From Gloeocapsa sp. UFS-A4-WI-NPMV-4B04 (GTDB lineage: Bacteria; Cyanobacteriota; Cyanobacteriia; Cyanobacteriales; Chroococcidiopsidaceae), in the NCBI GenBank assembly GCA_019359535.1, contig JAHHHE010000004.1, positions 20,376-84,375 of the forward strand: 64,000 nucleotides of DNA. Direction: 5' to 3'. The notes beneath the pieces were generated by a model that was not told where the DNA came from, did not search any database, and was given only the letters and a program-made list of their open reading frames with translations. Numbering within the stretch: the stretch's first letter is position 1; every line of letters begins with the position of its first letter. The translations under genes were made by a program, and so were the position numbers. This document shows positions 41,417-52,297 of this stretch, one piece after another.

Positions 41417-42604
41417 ATGCGCGTAATCTTGATGACTGGCAAAGGGGGAGTTGGGAAAACCTCAGTTGCGGCTGCTACTGGACTGCGTTGTGCCGAACTG
41501 GGCTATCGCACACTTGTCCTGAGTACAGATCCCGCGCACTCCCTAGCAGACAGTTTTGATTTAGAACTAGGTCACGATCCTGTACTAATTCGCCCGAATC
41601 TCTGGGGCGCGGAACTAGATGCGCTGATGGAATTGGAAGGTAATTGGGGAGCAGTCAAGCGCTACATTACCCAAGTTTTACAGGCGCGTGGTTTAGAAGG
41701 TATCCAGGCAGAAGAACTGGCAATTTTACCAGGCATGGATGAGATATTCGGCTTAGTACGCATGAAACGCCACTACGATGAAGGCGAGTTTGATGTCCTA
41801 ATTATTGATTCTGCGCCTACTGGTACTGCCCTAAGATTATTAAGTTTACCCGAAGTTAGTGGCTGGTATATGCGGCGGTTTTACAAGCCATTGCAAGGCA
41901 TATCAGTTGCCCTCAGACCTTTTATTGAACCGATCTTTAAACCGATTGCTGGTTTTTCTCTGCCAGATAAAGAGGTAATGAATGCTCCTTATGAATTTTA
42001 TGAGCAGATCGAGGCACTGGAAAAAATCTTAACTAACAATACGCTAACGTCGGTGCGCTTGGTTACTAATCCAGAGAAGATGGTAATTAAAGAGTCTCTC
42101 CGCGCTCATGCTTATTTGAGTTTATATAATGTTGCAACAGATTTAATCGTCGCAAATCGGATTATTCCCGAAGAAGTAACCGATCCATTCTTCCAGCGCT
42201 GGAAGAATCAGCAGCAGCAGTATCGCCAAGAAATTCATGAAAACTTCCATCCTTTACCTGTAAAAGAAGTTCCTCTCTATTCAGAGGAAATGTGCGGCTT
42301 GCCAGCTTTAGAAAGGTTGAAAGAAACGCTATATCAGGATGAAGATCCGAGTCAAGTTTATTACAAAGAAACGACGATTAGAATCGTACAAGATAAAAAT
42401 CAATATAGTTTGGAACTTTACTTACCTGGAATTCCTAAAGATCACATTCAACTGAGTAAAACTGGCGATGAATTAAATATTACTATTGGCAATCACCGCC
42501 GTAATTTAGTATTACCCCAAGCCTTGGCAGCACTGCAACCAGGTGGCGCAAAGATGGAAGAAGATTATCTCAAAATTCGCTTTGCTGAAGCTGTTACAAA
42601 ATAG
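41417..42604 (+). CDS. ArsA/Get3-family ATPase with C-terminal Hsp20-like domain
   Basis: The 395-residue protein begins with a deviant Walker A 'GKGGVGKTS' (8-16), then '[14 protein letters not shown]' (switch I) and '[14 protein letters not shown]' (switch II). These are hallmarks of the ArsA/TRC40 family. The last 85 residues ('[19 protein letters not shown]...') form the small Hsp20-like domain found in cyanobacterial and chloroplast members. There is no arsenite transporter nearby, so tail-anchored protein targeting or another chaperone role is more likely than arsenic export. Confidence 0.88.
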   Translation: MRVILMTGKGGVGKTSVAAATGLRCAELGYRTLVLSTDPAHSLADSFDLELGHDPVLIRPNLWGAELDALMELEGNWGAVKRYITQVLQARGLEGIQAEELAILPGMDEIFGLVRMKRHYDEGEFDVLIIDSAPTGTALRLLSLPEVSGWYMRRFYKPLQGISVALRPFIEPIFKPIAGFSLPDKEVMNAPYEFYEQIEALEKILTNNTLTSVRLVTNPEKMVIKESLRAHAYLSLYNVATDLIVANRIIPEEVTDPFFQRWKNQQQQYRQEIHENFHPLPVKEVPLYSEEMCGLPALERLKETLYQDEDPSQVYYKETTIRIVQDKNQYSLELYLPGIPKDHIQLSKTGDELNITIGNHRRNLVLPQALAALQPGGAKMEEDYLKIRFAEAVTK

Positions 42605-42700
42605 GTGTTAGGGAGTAGAGGCTGAGGAAGCTGTATTTAACAGAGTAAAGCGCGATCGCCCCAAGCATGATATGTCAAAAAAACTTATGTAAGCGATCGC

Positions 42701-42965
42701 CTGCTTTAAAGCAGTAATCAAGTTCGGCTCTTCAATCATCAGGTTTTTAACTCGAATGTTGGAATTGTGAACGCAGACGTTGCAATTGTGAAGCTCAAAT
42801 TCCGAGTTGTGATCTGAAAATTTGATACTTTTTGCCTGAAGTTTCGAGTTCTGAGCTTGAATGATGGTGTTCTGAACTAAGATGATCAAGTTTTGAGCTT
42901 GAAGTTTCGAGTTCTGAGGTTGAACACTGAGGCTTTGAGGTTGACTGATGGTGTTGTATAGGCGA
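42701..42965. repeat. Degenerate 21-bp tandem repeat (seven-codon period)
   Basis: Reading the minus strand in one frame gives consecutive seven-residue units such as VQPQNSK, LQAQNLI, ILVQNTI, IQAQNSK, FSDHNSE and FELHNCN, with Asn at a fixed position. About eleven units are visible from 42965 down. There is no good start codon at the 5' end, so it is annotated as a repeat and not a gene. Confidence 0.7.
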
Positions 42966-43036
42966 TCCGCCCAAGTTTAAAGTTAAAAGCGATCGCCCTA
43001 GATTAGCTACGGTGGTCAGGGCGATTGCCGGATTTA

Positions 43037-45571
43037 TCAGGTAAGCGTCTGGGTGATGTCTGCATCTACCAGTAGCGTTGCTGCACCAGAGGTGTACTGC
43101 CGATAGAGGACACTATCTAGGGTTGTTGTGCCGCCAAATGCCCAGCCTTGTCCAGTTGATGTCACCTTATCACCAGAGTTACCGTTGACGATCAAGCGGT
43201 TAGTTGTATCTGATAAATCAAGCAGATCAAGGCGCGTGAATGCCAGACTATTATTGCCAGTACCAGTGATGTCGATAATCTCGAAAGCGGTGAATTTGTT
43301 GTTGGAGATGCTAGTCAGGTCGATATTGTCACTCCCGTCAATGCGTAAAGTGTCAACGCCACTGCCGCCGTTGCTGCGTCTGTCGGTTGCGCCGAAGCTG
43401 AGGGTATCATTGCCAGCACCGCCTATAAGTACATCAACGCCTTTGCCACCAATAAGGAGATCATTGCCCAGCCCACCAATTAAAATGTCTTTGCCAGCAG
43501 TACCAGTAAGCGTATCATTGCCTGCTGTGCCAGCATTAGTTACTTTATCGGTGAAGTCGCGACCGAATATCACATAACTCTCGCCAGCGAAATCTCTACT
43601 ATAATATTGACCATTTGTATCAGCACCAATAGCACCAATTAAAAGGTCATCAAAGCCATCGCCGTTGACATCTCCCGCCATGCTGACTGACTTGCCTGAG
43701 TAGTCCCCAGGATCAATACCATTGATCACAAAGCCGTTGCTGCCATTGATGTCAGAAAGGTTGAAGCTAGTGCCAAAGCCCTCTGCCTTGCCAAACACCA
43801 CATAGCTCTCGCCAGCGAAGCTTTGACCATTGGGATCAGCACCATAAGCACCAATTAGGAGGTCATCGAAGCCATCACCGTTGACATCGCCCGCACTACT
43901 GGTCGAAAAACCTGATCTATCAAACTCCTCAATGCCGTTAATCTTAAAGCCATTGCTGCCGTTGATTTCAGAGAGGTTAAGGCTGGGACTAAAGCCCCCT
44001 ACTTTACCGAAGATCACATAGCTTGAGCCAGCGTTAATTTGACCATTGGGAGTACTATTAGGAACTCCGACTAGCAGGTCATCGAAGCCATCCCCGTTGA
44101 TATCGCCTGCCTCACTAGCTGAAATGTTTGAGTAGTCGTCAGGATTGTCATCGATGCTGTTAATCACAAAGCCGTTGCCACCGTTGAGAGTAGAGAGATT
44201 GAGGCTGGCACTAAAGCCATCCGCTTTACCGAACACTATATAACTCTCGCCAGCATACCCCTGACCATTGGGATCAGCACCAGGAGCCACAATCAAGAGG
44301 TCATCGAAGCCATCGCCGTTGATGTCGCCTGCTGAACTGACAGATTTGCCTAATCCGTCACCTACGTCAATGCCGTTAATCACGAAGCCGTTACCACCGT
44401 TAAGAGTAGAGAGATTGAGGCTGGCACTAAAGCCCTCTGCCTTGCCAAACACTACATAACTCTCACCAGCGTATGTTTGACCATTGGGATTAGCAAAAGG
44501 AGCCGCGATCAAGAGATCGTCAAAGCCATCACCGTTGATGTCGCCCGCATCACTGACTGACAAGCCTAATCTGTCAAGTCTGTCGCTTCCGTTAATCACA
44601 AAGCCGTTATTGCCATTAAGGGTGGAAAGGTAGACTTCATCACCCGTGAACTTGAAGTAGTTGCCACTTAGGTTCAGACCTGAGCTTCCTTGGACGATCG
44701 CAATCAGTTCATCTGGTTCACCCGTAGGCTCGTTGCGATAGATTGCTGTACCTACTGGTAGACCAGCAGGGGATGTAGCTAGACGATAATCCGTCCTGCT
44801 TCCGTTGAGCTTGATAACATCGTCGCCTTTATTGAGGTCAGTAATTAAAGCGTAATCACCTATGCCAGCTGTTGTAGTATTGCGCTCATCGTAGAAAACC
44901 TGAGTTACGTTACCGAGCAGAAATGTATCTCTGCCTGCTCCACCAGTCAAGGTATCTCTCTCACCAACCACTCCAGAGCCTGCTAACAAAGTGTCATTGC
45001 CTGCTAGCCCATTGAGCTTGTCGTTACCTGCTAGCCCATTGAGAAGGTTATCAGCATTATTACCAATGATTGTGTTGTTGAGGTCGTTACCTGTACCAAC
45101 AAGCGCGTCAACACCAGCCAGCGTCAGGTTCTCCAGGTTAAGACCTAGCGTGTAATTAACAAAAGACTGCACAGTATCCGTGCCTGAAGACGCGGACTCC
45201 ACAATCGTGTCAACAACAATGAAGGTAGGGTCACTGCTTCTAATAATGTAGGTATCGTTGCCTCCTCCCCCCAGGAGGGTTCCCCTGCCGCTTGGACCAA
45301 AATCGTTTCCACCATTAAGAGTATCATTACCATTACCACCATCAAGGCTGTCTGTACCTGATCCACCATTGAGCGAATCGTTACCATTACCTCCAACCAG
45401 GGTGTCGTTGCTTGCTCCACCATTGAGAGTATCGTTACCATTACCACCGTCAAGGCGATCGCTACCAGCTAAACCCTGTAAATTATCGTTGCCTGCAAAA
45501 CCACATAATTAATCATCACTCGCAGTTCCAAGCAGAGTGTCGTTTCCCGGTGTACCATTTCTGGTTGCCAT
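43037..45571 (-). pseudogene. RTX / FG-GAP (integrin-alpha-like) calcium-binding protein with early stop
   Basis: The full frame (844 codons) starts at the ATG at 45571 ('MATRNGTPGNDTLLGTASDD'). It meets TAA at 45509-45511 where homologous repeats have Leu, and is open again to 43037. After the stop come RTX nonapeptides (GGNGNDTLNGG types), then about five FG-GAP repeats of roughly 72 residues ('AGDINGDGFDDLL...AGESYVVFGK'). More RTX repeats and a C-terminal beta region follow. Such proteins bind Ca2+ and are secreted by type I systems to the cell surface. No ABC exporter is nearby. Unless a GTG at 45202 is used, the product is lost. Confidence 0.8.
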
Positions 45572-46065
45572 AATTTTTTCCAAATCTTAAGCAGTAAAAG
45601 CGTCTCAGGTGGTCGCTGCAATTATTAAGTTTTAAACTGAGAAAACTTTGGTTTTAGATACAGGAAATCGGGCACGAACACCTGTACTGGGAGTTAATAA
45701 AAACAAATCATTTACTGTATCTAATCATTCATATTACAAATAATTTCTGATAAAGATATAAAGAATCAGTAAAGTAGCAATCAAAATCAGGCTTGTTATT
45801 TAAAGTTTTAATGAAGATTAATTGGTAATCTAACAAAACAGCACAATGTTGAGATATACCAAGATATGTTAAGTTAATTGACTGAGATTTTGGCTATTCG
45901 GTCACTACTTAAAATTGTCTAAATATGGCATTAGCCACACATGAGACATTGCGAAGCAGAATATCTGCACTAAAACGCGCAGCACAACAAGCTGCTACTA
46001 TTTTGCTAAGTCGCACTTTCGGCTTTATTTTATTTAAAATTGAACCAATAAAACTTACCTAGCCT
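45572..46065. other. Gene-free spacer
   Basis: About 490 AT-rich bases between the RTX gene start and the dnaN stop. I see no gene, RNA or clear terminator here. Confidence 0.5.
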
Positions 46066-47208
46066 CTAACTTCTTATCTGCACAGGCATAATTAAATAAG
46101 TCATTTTCAAGCTACCCAGTGGTGTCAAAATCACTGGACTTGTTGCCGTATTTATCTGCATTTGGATTTCAGTAGACGGCAGCGCTTTTAATCCATCAAT
46201 TAAATATTTAATGTTAAAAGCAATATCTATACTTTCTCCAGATATTTGTGCTTGTAACGACTCTTTGCCACTGCCGACATCTTGAGCATCAACAGATAAA
46301 ATTAGTTCTTGATTAACGCTATCAATGCTAAATTTAACAATATTATTCTTTTGATCTGCTAAGACAGCAATTCGTTCAACAGCACTAAGTAGTTGCCGAC
46401 GATCAAGTGTAATTTGCCGCTCAAATTGACGCGGAATAAGTTGACGATAAGCTGGATATTGACCTTCTAGGGTGCGGCTAGTTAAACGCTGATTTTCCCA
46501 CTCACACACAATTTGACCTTGATCAAAATGCATGGCTAACGATTCGCCAGCAGACTTCGTTCCTAGCATCCGTTCTAGTTCGCGTAAGGCTTTTGCTGGT
46601 ACAGTCACCTCTAGCCTCGCTTGTTCCTCGCTGTCTGCAACTTCGTTAGCGACTTGCACGACTGCTAATCTATGACCATCAGTAGCTGCAAACTCTAGAC
46701 TGTCTTGCTGAAATGTTAAATGTAGCCCTGTTAAAACTTGCTTGGTTTCGTCAGCACTGGTAGCGAACAAAGCACCGCGTAATCCTTCAATTAACGATTC
46801 TGCTGGCAGATAAATTGCTTGACCTTGTTCAACAACGGGTAATTCAGGAAATTCCTCTACTCCCATGCCGCGAATTTGGTAACGCCCTGAAGCAGAAGTT
46901 ATGCTGACACCTAAAGGCGTTTCTGCCGCTTCATCGTCTAGGGTAATTTCTCCGTCTGGTAGCCGTGAAATAATATCATTTAGTAACTTGGCTGGCAGCG
47001 TAATTTCACCGCCTGTTTCTACTTCAGCTGGAAAAGCGGTACGTATACCCAAGCTGAGATCAAAGGCTGTTAAACTTACCCGTCCTGTTTCGGCATCTGC
47101 TGTCAACAATACGTTAGCCAAAACTGGATGTGTCGGACGTGAGGGTACTGCACGACTCACTAAGGCAAGGTTGGTACTGAGATCACTTTGGGTACAAATT
47201 AATTTCAT
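46066..47208 (-). CDS. dnaN: DNA polymerase III beta subunit (sliding clamp)
   Basis: DnaN forms the ring that tethers the replicative polymerase to DNA. The 380-residue protein has the three-domain clamp architecture. Family segments are 'PVLANVLLTA' in domain I, 'ALFATSADETKQVLTGLHL' and 'AATDGHRLAVV' in domain II, and 'NIKYLIDGLKAL' with a C-terminal 'YLIMPVQIR' in domain III. It lies downstream of dnaA on the same strand; the spacer between them holds the DnaA-box cluster. Confidence 0.98.
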   Translation of the reverse strand: MKLICTQSDLSTNLALVSRAVPSRPTHPVLANVLLTADAETGRVSLTAFDLSLGIRTAFPAEVETGGEITLPAKLLNDIISRLPDGEITLDDEAAETPLGVSITSASGRYQIRGMGVEEFPELPVVEQGQAIYLPAESLIEGLRGALFATSADETKQVLTGLHLTFQQDSLEFAATDGHRLAVVQVANEVADSEEQARLEVTVPAKALRELERMLGTKSAGESLAMHFDQGQIVCEWENQRLTSRTLEGQYPAYRQLIPRQFERQITLDRRQLLSAVERIAVLADQKNNIVKFSIDSVNQELILSVDAQDVGSGKESLQAQISGESIDIAFNIKYLIDGLKALPSTEIQMQINTATSPVILTPLGSLKMTYLIMPVQIRS

Positions 47209-47698
47209 CGGAACTTAAGCAGCAATTTTATAACTTTTTTTAAAATTATCTGAGCATAGCACGATGCCTACGGCGGACTTAAGCCTACGCTTAGATGTAA
47301 TTTAGCTCAGAAGCACATGGTAGCACTGTTATCGGGAGTAATGCTGTTGTTGCTGACGAGATACTCACAAGGATGACTATTACTAATTATTTAATTATTT
47401 TTTATATAGTAGTATTAGTCTCTGTGGAAACTGTGGAAAAAGTTTGCTTTTTCTTTTCTAATCATCATTTTAAAAATTACTGGCTGTGGAAAACCTGTGT
47501 AAAATAAGCTTAGTTTTTCCACAGAGTATTTATACTTAGCGACGTTTTTAACTTAATAATGCTAGTTTCCCACAATTTTTTTGAATAGTTTTCCCCAAAA
47601 AATGAATGCTTTTCCACAAGATAGGATGATTAATTTTTGATTATGCTTTGATTAAGCTTGATGTTTGAAGTTGACTTTTGCTTGCAATAAGTAAGCGG
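47209..47698. other. Probable chromosomal replication origin (oriC) with DnaA boxes
   Basis: The dnaA-dnaN spacer has four exact TTTTCCACA boxes: 47432-47440 and 47485-47493 (reverse orientation), and 47515-47523 and 47610-47618 (forward). Near matches lie at 47423-47431, 47496-47504 and 47566-47574. The intervening DNA is very AT-rich (47380-47480, 47530-47600). Boxes in two opposing groups around AT-rich DNA beside dnaA fit a cyanobacterial origin. Confidence 0.85.
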
Positions 47699-49069
47699 TT
47701 ACGATTGTTTTGGGGAACGGCTGGCGACATTAATGCGATCGCTTAGACTTCGTACTGTTTGTGCCACATCAGGAGTGCTAACCCGTAATTGAGCAATTTT
47801 GTCGCAACTATACATCACTGTTGTATGGTCTTTACCACCAAATTCTTCTCCTATTCTTGGTAAGCTCAAATCAGTGTGTTGTCGCATCAAATACATCCCA
47901 ATTTGACGCGCCCAGCTAATTTCGCGTCGGCGAGAGTTACTCTTAAGGTCTTCAATAGAAATATCAAATGTCTGCGCTACAATCATTAGAATTGCCTCTG
48001 GCGAAGCCTCTACTTTCTCTATCGAGCGATTTAAAATTGGTGTAATATTTTCCACCGTCATTTGCAAGCCTGAAATTGAAATATAAGCAACAGCCCGAAT
48101 CAAAGCTCCTTCCAATTCTCTAATATTAGAAGTGTAGTTAGAGGCGATATATTCAATTACTGCTCTAGGCAAACGCATATTTTCATACTCTGCCTTCTTC
48201 TGCAAAATTGCCATCCGAGTTTCCAAATCCGGTGTCTGAATATCAGCAATCAGACCCATAGAGAAACGCGAACATAGACGTTCTTGTAAGCGAGGAATAT
48301 GGTTAGGGGGTCGATCTGAAGCAATTACGACTTGCTTACCTGCTTCGTGCAATGTATTAAAAGTATGAAAAAACTCTTCTTGAGTATATTCTTTACCTTC
48401 AAGAAATTGAATATCATCTACCAACAATATATCTGCTGCTCGATAATGCTCTCGAAAGCTCTGCATACTATCTGTGCGGATCGATGTAATTAAATCATTA
48501 GTAAATTGCTCAGTCGAGACATAAAAAATTTTGGAATCAGGTTGAATATCCCAGCGATAGTGACCTATTGCTTGCATTAAATGAGTTTTGCCTAATCCAA
48601 CACCACCACACAAAAACAAGGGATTAAATTCACGTCCTGGCGATTCAGCAACTGCTAAAGAAGCAGCGTGAGCCATGCGGCTATTAGAACCAACTACAAA
48701 GCGCGAGAAGACATATTTAGGATTTAATTCGCTCGGCTTCGGTTGATTAGTCGGTAAGTCCGGCATAATAGGTTCGATTGGCTGTGACCAAGCGATTTCT
48801 GGCTCACCTACTTGAGAACCTTTAGCAACGGTAAGCTGAATTTCAACTGGATGACCGAGAATATCTTGCACTACATCAGCAATTGTTTTGATGTAATACT
48901 TTTGGAGCCAATTTCGCGCAAAAGGATTAGGGGTGCGAATTACAAGGCAATTATTCTCTAGTTCCTCAGCAGTAGCAGTTTTGATCCAGGTTTCAAATGT
49001 TGGTCGGCTCAATTGTAGTTGTAAACGCTCTAGTACTTGACTCCAGAGAATCTCAAGGGGAAGTTCCAC
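47699..49069 (-). CDS. dnaA: Chromosomal replication initiator DnaA
   Basis: DnaA binds the boxes in the adjacent spacer and opens the origin. The 456-residue protein has an N-terminal DnaB/DiaA-interaction domain and a linker around 90-115. An AAA+ domain follows with Walker A '[17 protein letters not shown]' near 154-170 and Walker B '[13 protein letters not shown]'. The C-terminal helix-turn-helix carries the signature '[15 protein letters not shown]'. All motifs are intact and the length is usual for cyanobacteria. Confidence 0.98.
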   Translation of the reverse strand: MELPLEILWSQVLERLQLQLSRPTFETWIKTATAEELENNCLVIRTPNPFARNWLQKYYIKTIADVVQDILGHPVEIQLTVAKGSQVGEPEIAWSQPIEPIMPDLPTNQPKPSELNPKYVFSRFVVGSNSRMAHAASLAVAESPGREFNPLFLCGGVGLGKTHLMQAIGHYRWDIQPDSKIFYVSTEQFTNDLITSIRTDSMQSFREHYRAADILLVDDIQFLEGKEYTQEEFFHTFNTLHEAGKQVVIASDRPPNHIPRLQERLCSRFSMGLIADIQTPDLETRMAILQKKAEYENMRLPRAVIEYIASNYTSNIRELEGALIRAVAYISISGLQMTVENITPILNRSIEKVEASPEAILMIVAQTFDISIEDLKSNSRRREISWARQIGMYLMRQHTDLSLPRIGEEFGGKDHTTVMYSCDKIAQLRVSTPDVAQTVRSLSDRINVASRSPKQS

Positions 49070-49260
49070 TGCTAACTACCTCTGCTGTTAAGCGTCACAA
49101 TAAGGATCATACGTAAGCAACCAATTTACCAAAAGAATGAAGTCAGCTTGACAACGAAAGCACAAAAATTTAGTAATTACAAGGTAGGTAAGCAGATTTG
49201 AGCCTAATTAATGCAGGATTGTAGTAGCTACAAATATAATTTGCACAAGAATAAAGACAG

Positions 49261-50574
49261 ATGAAAACAAGGCATCGTGATTTTGAGCTAAAAGATTTTA
49301 TGACAAGGCTATTGAGACGACACTATGACAGTGTAAATTCTTTAGCTGGTACAACTAACAAGTCACGTCAGCGACAACCCTTTATTTATCTGCTCACCCT
49401 GCTAGGCGCAACAGTAGCGTCTCTAGGTGGCTGTTCACTACCTGGGCGCGTCCAGCAATCACAACAATCACCTGCGCCTGTTCTAAGTTCTCCGATAGAC
49501 AATTCTCTGCGAGATAAATCTGCGTCACTCCCAATTCTCTCTAATCCTACAGATCCTAACTTTGTAGTCGCAGCAGTTCAAAAAGTAGGTCCTGCGGTTG
49601 TGCGGATTAATGCTGCTAGAACAGTAAGCGATGAGGGCCCTACGGGTTCTGACGATCCGATTTTACGGCGTTTTTTTGGAGTTCCACCATCTGCACAGCC
49701 TAGACAGCGAACCGTGCGCGGTACTGGTTCTGGATTTATTATAAATTCTAGTGGTCAGATTATCACGAATGCTCATGTGGTGGATGGTGCTGATACAGTA
49801 AGCGTGAAGCTTAAAGATGGTCGTACTGTTGAAGGGGAAGTTTTGGGAGAAGATCCAGTAACTGATGTTGCTGTAATTAAAATTGAAGCTAATAACTTGC
49901 CATCTGTGGCGTTGGGGAATTCTGATGTATTGCAGCCAGGGGAAGCGGTGATTGCGATCGGTAATCCTTTAGGTTTAGATAATACTGTTACGGCAGGAAT
50001 TGTTAGTGCTACAGAACGCTCTAGTAGCGATGTTGGTGTTCCTGATAAGCGCGTCGGCTTTATTCAAACTGATGCTGCGATTAATCCGGGTAATTCTGGT
50101 GGGCCACTGCTGAATGCTCGTGGTGAAGTGATTGGCATGAATACAGCAATCATTCAAGGCGCTCAGGGGCTAGGATTTGCAATTCCTATTAACACAGTAC
50201 AAGGAATTGCCCAGCAATTAATTAGTAATGGAAAAGTTGAACATCCGTATTTGGGGGTTCAGATGGTGACGTTGACACCCGAAATTAAGCAGGAACTTAA
50301 TATTGAATCGCAGGGACAGATTCGGATAGCAGCAGATCAAGGAATTTTACTGATTCGTGTTGTTTCTGGTTCTCCAGCTGATGAAGTTGGACTACAAGAA
50401 GGAGATGTGATTCAAACGATTAATAATCAGCCTGTTAAGACGACTGAGGAAGTTCAGCGCTTGGTAGAACGTAGTAAAGTAGGTAGCCAGTTACAAATGA
50501 CCGTACAACGCGATCGCACTTCTAGGCAAGTATCAGTAAAACTTCAACCTCTGCCAGTACAACGCGCAAGCTAA
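49261..50574 (+). CDS. HtrA/Deg-type serine protease
   Basis: The 437-residue protein is a periplasmic or envelope quality-control protease of the HtrA/HhoA/HhoB group. A basic N-terminus leads to a membrane or lipoprotein segment (about 44-60, 'LLTLLGATVASLGGCS', possible lipobox Cys). The trypsin-like domain shows His ('ITNAHVVDGAD'), Asp ('DPVTDVAVIKI') and Ser ('INPGNSGGPLL'). One PDZ domain follows (about 325-430, 'HPYLGVQMVTLTPE'). It is divergent from dnaA. Confidence 0.93.
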   Translation: MKTRHRDFELKDFMTRLLRRHYDSVNSLAGTTNKSRQRQPFIYLLTLLGATVASLGGCSLPGRVQQSQQSPAPVLSSPIDNSLRDKSASLPILSNPTDPNFVVAAVQKVGPAVVRINAARTVSDEGPTGSDDPILRRFFGVPPSAQPRQRTVRGTGSGFIINSSGQIITNAHVVDGADTVSVKLKDGRTVEGEVLGEDPVTDVAVIKIEANNLPSVALGNSDVLQPGEAVIAIGNPLGLDNTVTAGIVSATERSSSDVGVPDKRVGFIQTDAAINPGNSGGPLLNARGEVIGMNTAIIQGAQGLGFAIPINTVQGIAQQLISNGKVEHPYLGVQMVTLTPEIKQELNIESQGQIRIAADQGILLIRVVSGSPADEVGLQEGDVIQTINNQPVKTTEEVQRLVERSKVGSQLQMTVQRDRTSRQVSVKLQPLPVQRAS

Positions 50575-50627
50575 ATATACGTTTTAGGCCGCACTCTTTC
50601 AATTATCTGTTTCTCCAAAATTAAGTT

Positions 50628-51155
50628 ATGCCTGTACTCGAAATTATCCAACTCGGTCATCCATTACTACGTTCCTCAGCCCAGCTAGTTGATAATATTC
50701 AAGATCAGAATATTCAAAACTTAATTGATAACTTAATTGCAACAGTTGGGCAAGCAAATGGTGTCGGAATTGCTGCGCCACAAGTTGCTGAATCCTATCA
50801 ATTATTTATTGTTGCTTCTCGCCCGAATTTGAGGTATCCCAATGCACCAACAATGCAACCGACTGCCATGATCAATCCCCAAGTTCTTGCTCACTCAAGT
50901 GAAGTAGTGAAAGGATGGGAAGGATGTTTAAGTATCCCAGAAATTCGGGGCTACGTACCTAGATATGAAGCAATTGAGATTGAATATACTGACCGAAATG
51001 GCAAATTACAAAAGCAAGAATTAACTGATTTTGTTGCTAGAATTTTTCAACACGAGTATGACCATCTGAACGGCATTGTGTTTTTAGATCGGCTGGAGAG
51101 TACACACGACATTATTACTGAGCAAGAGTATCAAAAGCGCATTGTTGGTACTTAA
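50628..51155 (+). CDS. def: Peptide deformylase
   Basis: Def removes the formyl group from new polypeptides. The 175-residue protein has motif 1 'GVGIAAPQV', motif 2 'EGCLSIP' with the metal-binding Cys and motif 3 'FQHEYDHLNG' with the two His and catalytic Glu. It starts 53 bases after the HtrA gene and could share its transcript. Confidence 0.97.
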   Translation: MPVLEIIQLGHPLLRSSAQLVDNIQDQNIQNLIDNLIATVGQANGVGIAAPQVAESYQLFIVASRPNLRYPNAPTMQPTAMINPQVLAHSSEVVKGWEGCLSIPEIRGYVPRYEAIEIEYTDRNGKLQKQELTDFVARIFQHEYDHLNGIVFLDRLESTHDIITEQEYQKRIVGT

Positions 51156-51643
51156 GGATAAGCTTTTATATAGCGCTTACGAGTTTTACTAATAAATTTT
51201 TGAGCAGACTTACTTTGGCATTTTGTGAGCGATACCACAGGCATTGCCCACGCAGGGGGCGTCACCTTTTTCAACCAAAATCAAATAAACAGCGATCGCA
51301 TTATTTCAACCAAGATAGAGAAAATGCGCGATTACTCGATTTTTTCTTAAACCTATTTATTGTAACTTTCTATATTCAACTTTTTTTGAATACTTTAGTC
51401 TGTAGAACTATTGTATTTAAAGCTTTACCGTATCATTTATAAGAGCATTTGGAGTGAAACTTTTGATAACTTTTGAGCAAGCTCAATAACTATGTAAAAA
51501 TTGTTTTAGCATCCCTACACAAGTAGCTTAGTTTGGAATTATCTAATGAGGATGATTCTGGAGAATACAAGTAGCGATCACTTTAGCAAGCAGAGGAAGT
51601 ACAGATTCTCCAATCTGAGCAGCCATAACGCCCACTATACAGC
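51156..51643. other. Gene-free spacer
   Basis: About 490 bases. An 80-codon frame (51200-51442) lacks any family signal and a good ribosome site, so I do not count it. Nothing else is clear. Confidence 0.5.
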
Positions 51644-52297
51644 TTAAGCTTGTTTCTTACGCTGCAACCAAATAGCTTTAAGTCCTGCTGCATTAGCTCC
51701 TTGATAATCTTCTTGCCAACTATCGCCAATATGCAAGGCTAACTGAGCTGAACTGTTGTGTTTCTTTAACGCAACTTCAAAAATTTTGGGGTCAGGTTTA
51801 GCTGCACCTACTTCTGTAGAAATAGTAATTGAAGTGAAAAATTGGCTTAGATCAAGAGCTTCTAAAACTGAGTACAAACGCGAATCGAAGTTTGATAGCA
51901 CCCCTAATTCAACTTCCAACTGCTGCCAGCGTTTTAAAACTGGATACACATCTGGGTATACAAACCATGGTTCAGCAGTAGCAAAGTAGGTGTAAAGTTG
52001 CGTAAAAAACGCTGAAAAGTCTGAAAATTGATGCAATACGCCTACTTGTGCAAATGTGTGCAGCGAAACGGAGTGCCACCAGTTAAATTCAGATTTTTGA
52101 ATATTTTGCAGTTCTATACCTGGAAACATTGGTGGCGGCGCTGCTTGAAAACTTTTGATAAATTCTCGCTCTAAAGCAACAGCTGAAACTTCAACACCGA
52201 ACTGCTTTGCCATACCAGCATATACCTCGCCCACACTGCCTTTCACTCCAAACAGTGTGTTTACAGCATCAAGAAAAATAACTTTGGGTCTTTGCAT
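51644..52297 (-). CDS. HAD-superfamily hydrolase
   Basis: The 217-residue protein has the HAD motifs: I 'VIFLDAVNTLFG' (nucleophile Asp), II 'LGVLSNFDSR', III Lys in 'VGAAKPDPKIFEVAL' and IV 'LHIGDSWQEDYQGA'. In motif I the usual second Asp is replaced (DAVNT). This is also seen in REG-2-like cyanobacterial members but may lower phosphatase activity. The substrate is unknown. Confidence 0.85.
   Translation of the reverse strand: MQRPKVIFLDAVNTLFGVKGSVGEVYAGMAKQFGVEVSAVALEREFIKSFQAAPPPMFPGIELQNIQKSEFNWWHSVSLHTFAQVGVLHQFSDFSAFFTQLYTYFATAEPWFVYPDVYPVLKRWQQLEVELGVLSNFDSRLYSVLEALDLSQFFTSITISTEVGAAKPDPKIFEVALKKHNSSAQLALHIGDSWQEDYQGANAAGLKAIWLQRKKQA

Noticed and set aside
42608..42889. 93-residue open frame over the 21-bp repeat
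   Set aside because: The start is an arbitrary TTG inside the repeat, the frame is already open upstream, and the sequence is explained by the minisatellite.
43128..43577. Proline/Ser-rich open frame antisense to the RTX gene
   Set aside because: Open frames opposite RTX repeats arise from the repeat's biased codons. No ribosome site or family signal is present; the same holds for 44268-44459 and 45258-45512.
51200..51442. 80-residue frame after def
   Set aside because: No ribosome site, no family pattern and AT-rich spacer composition; most likely chance.
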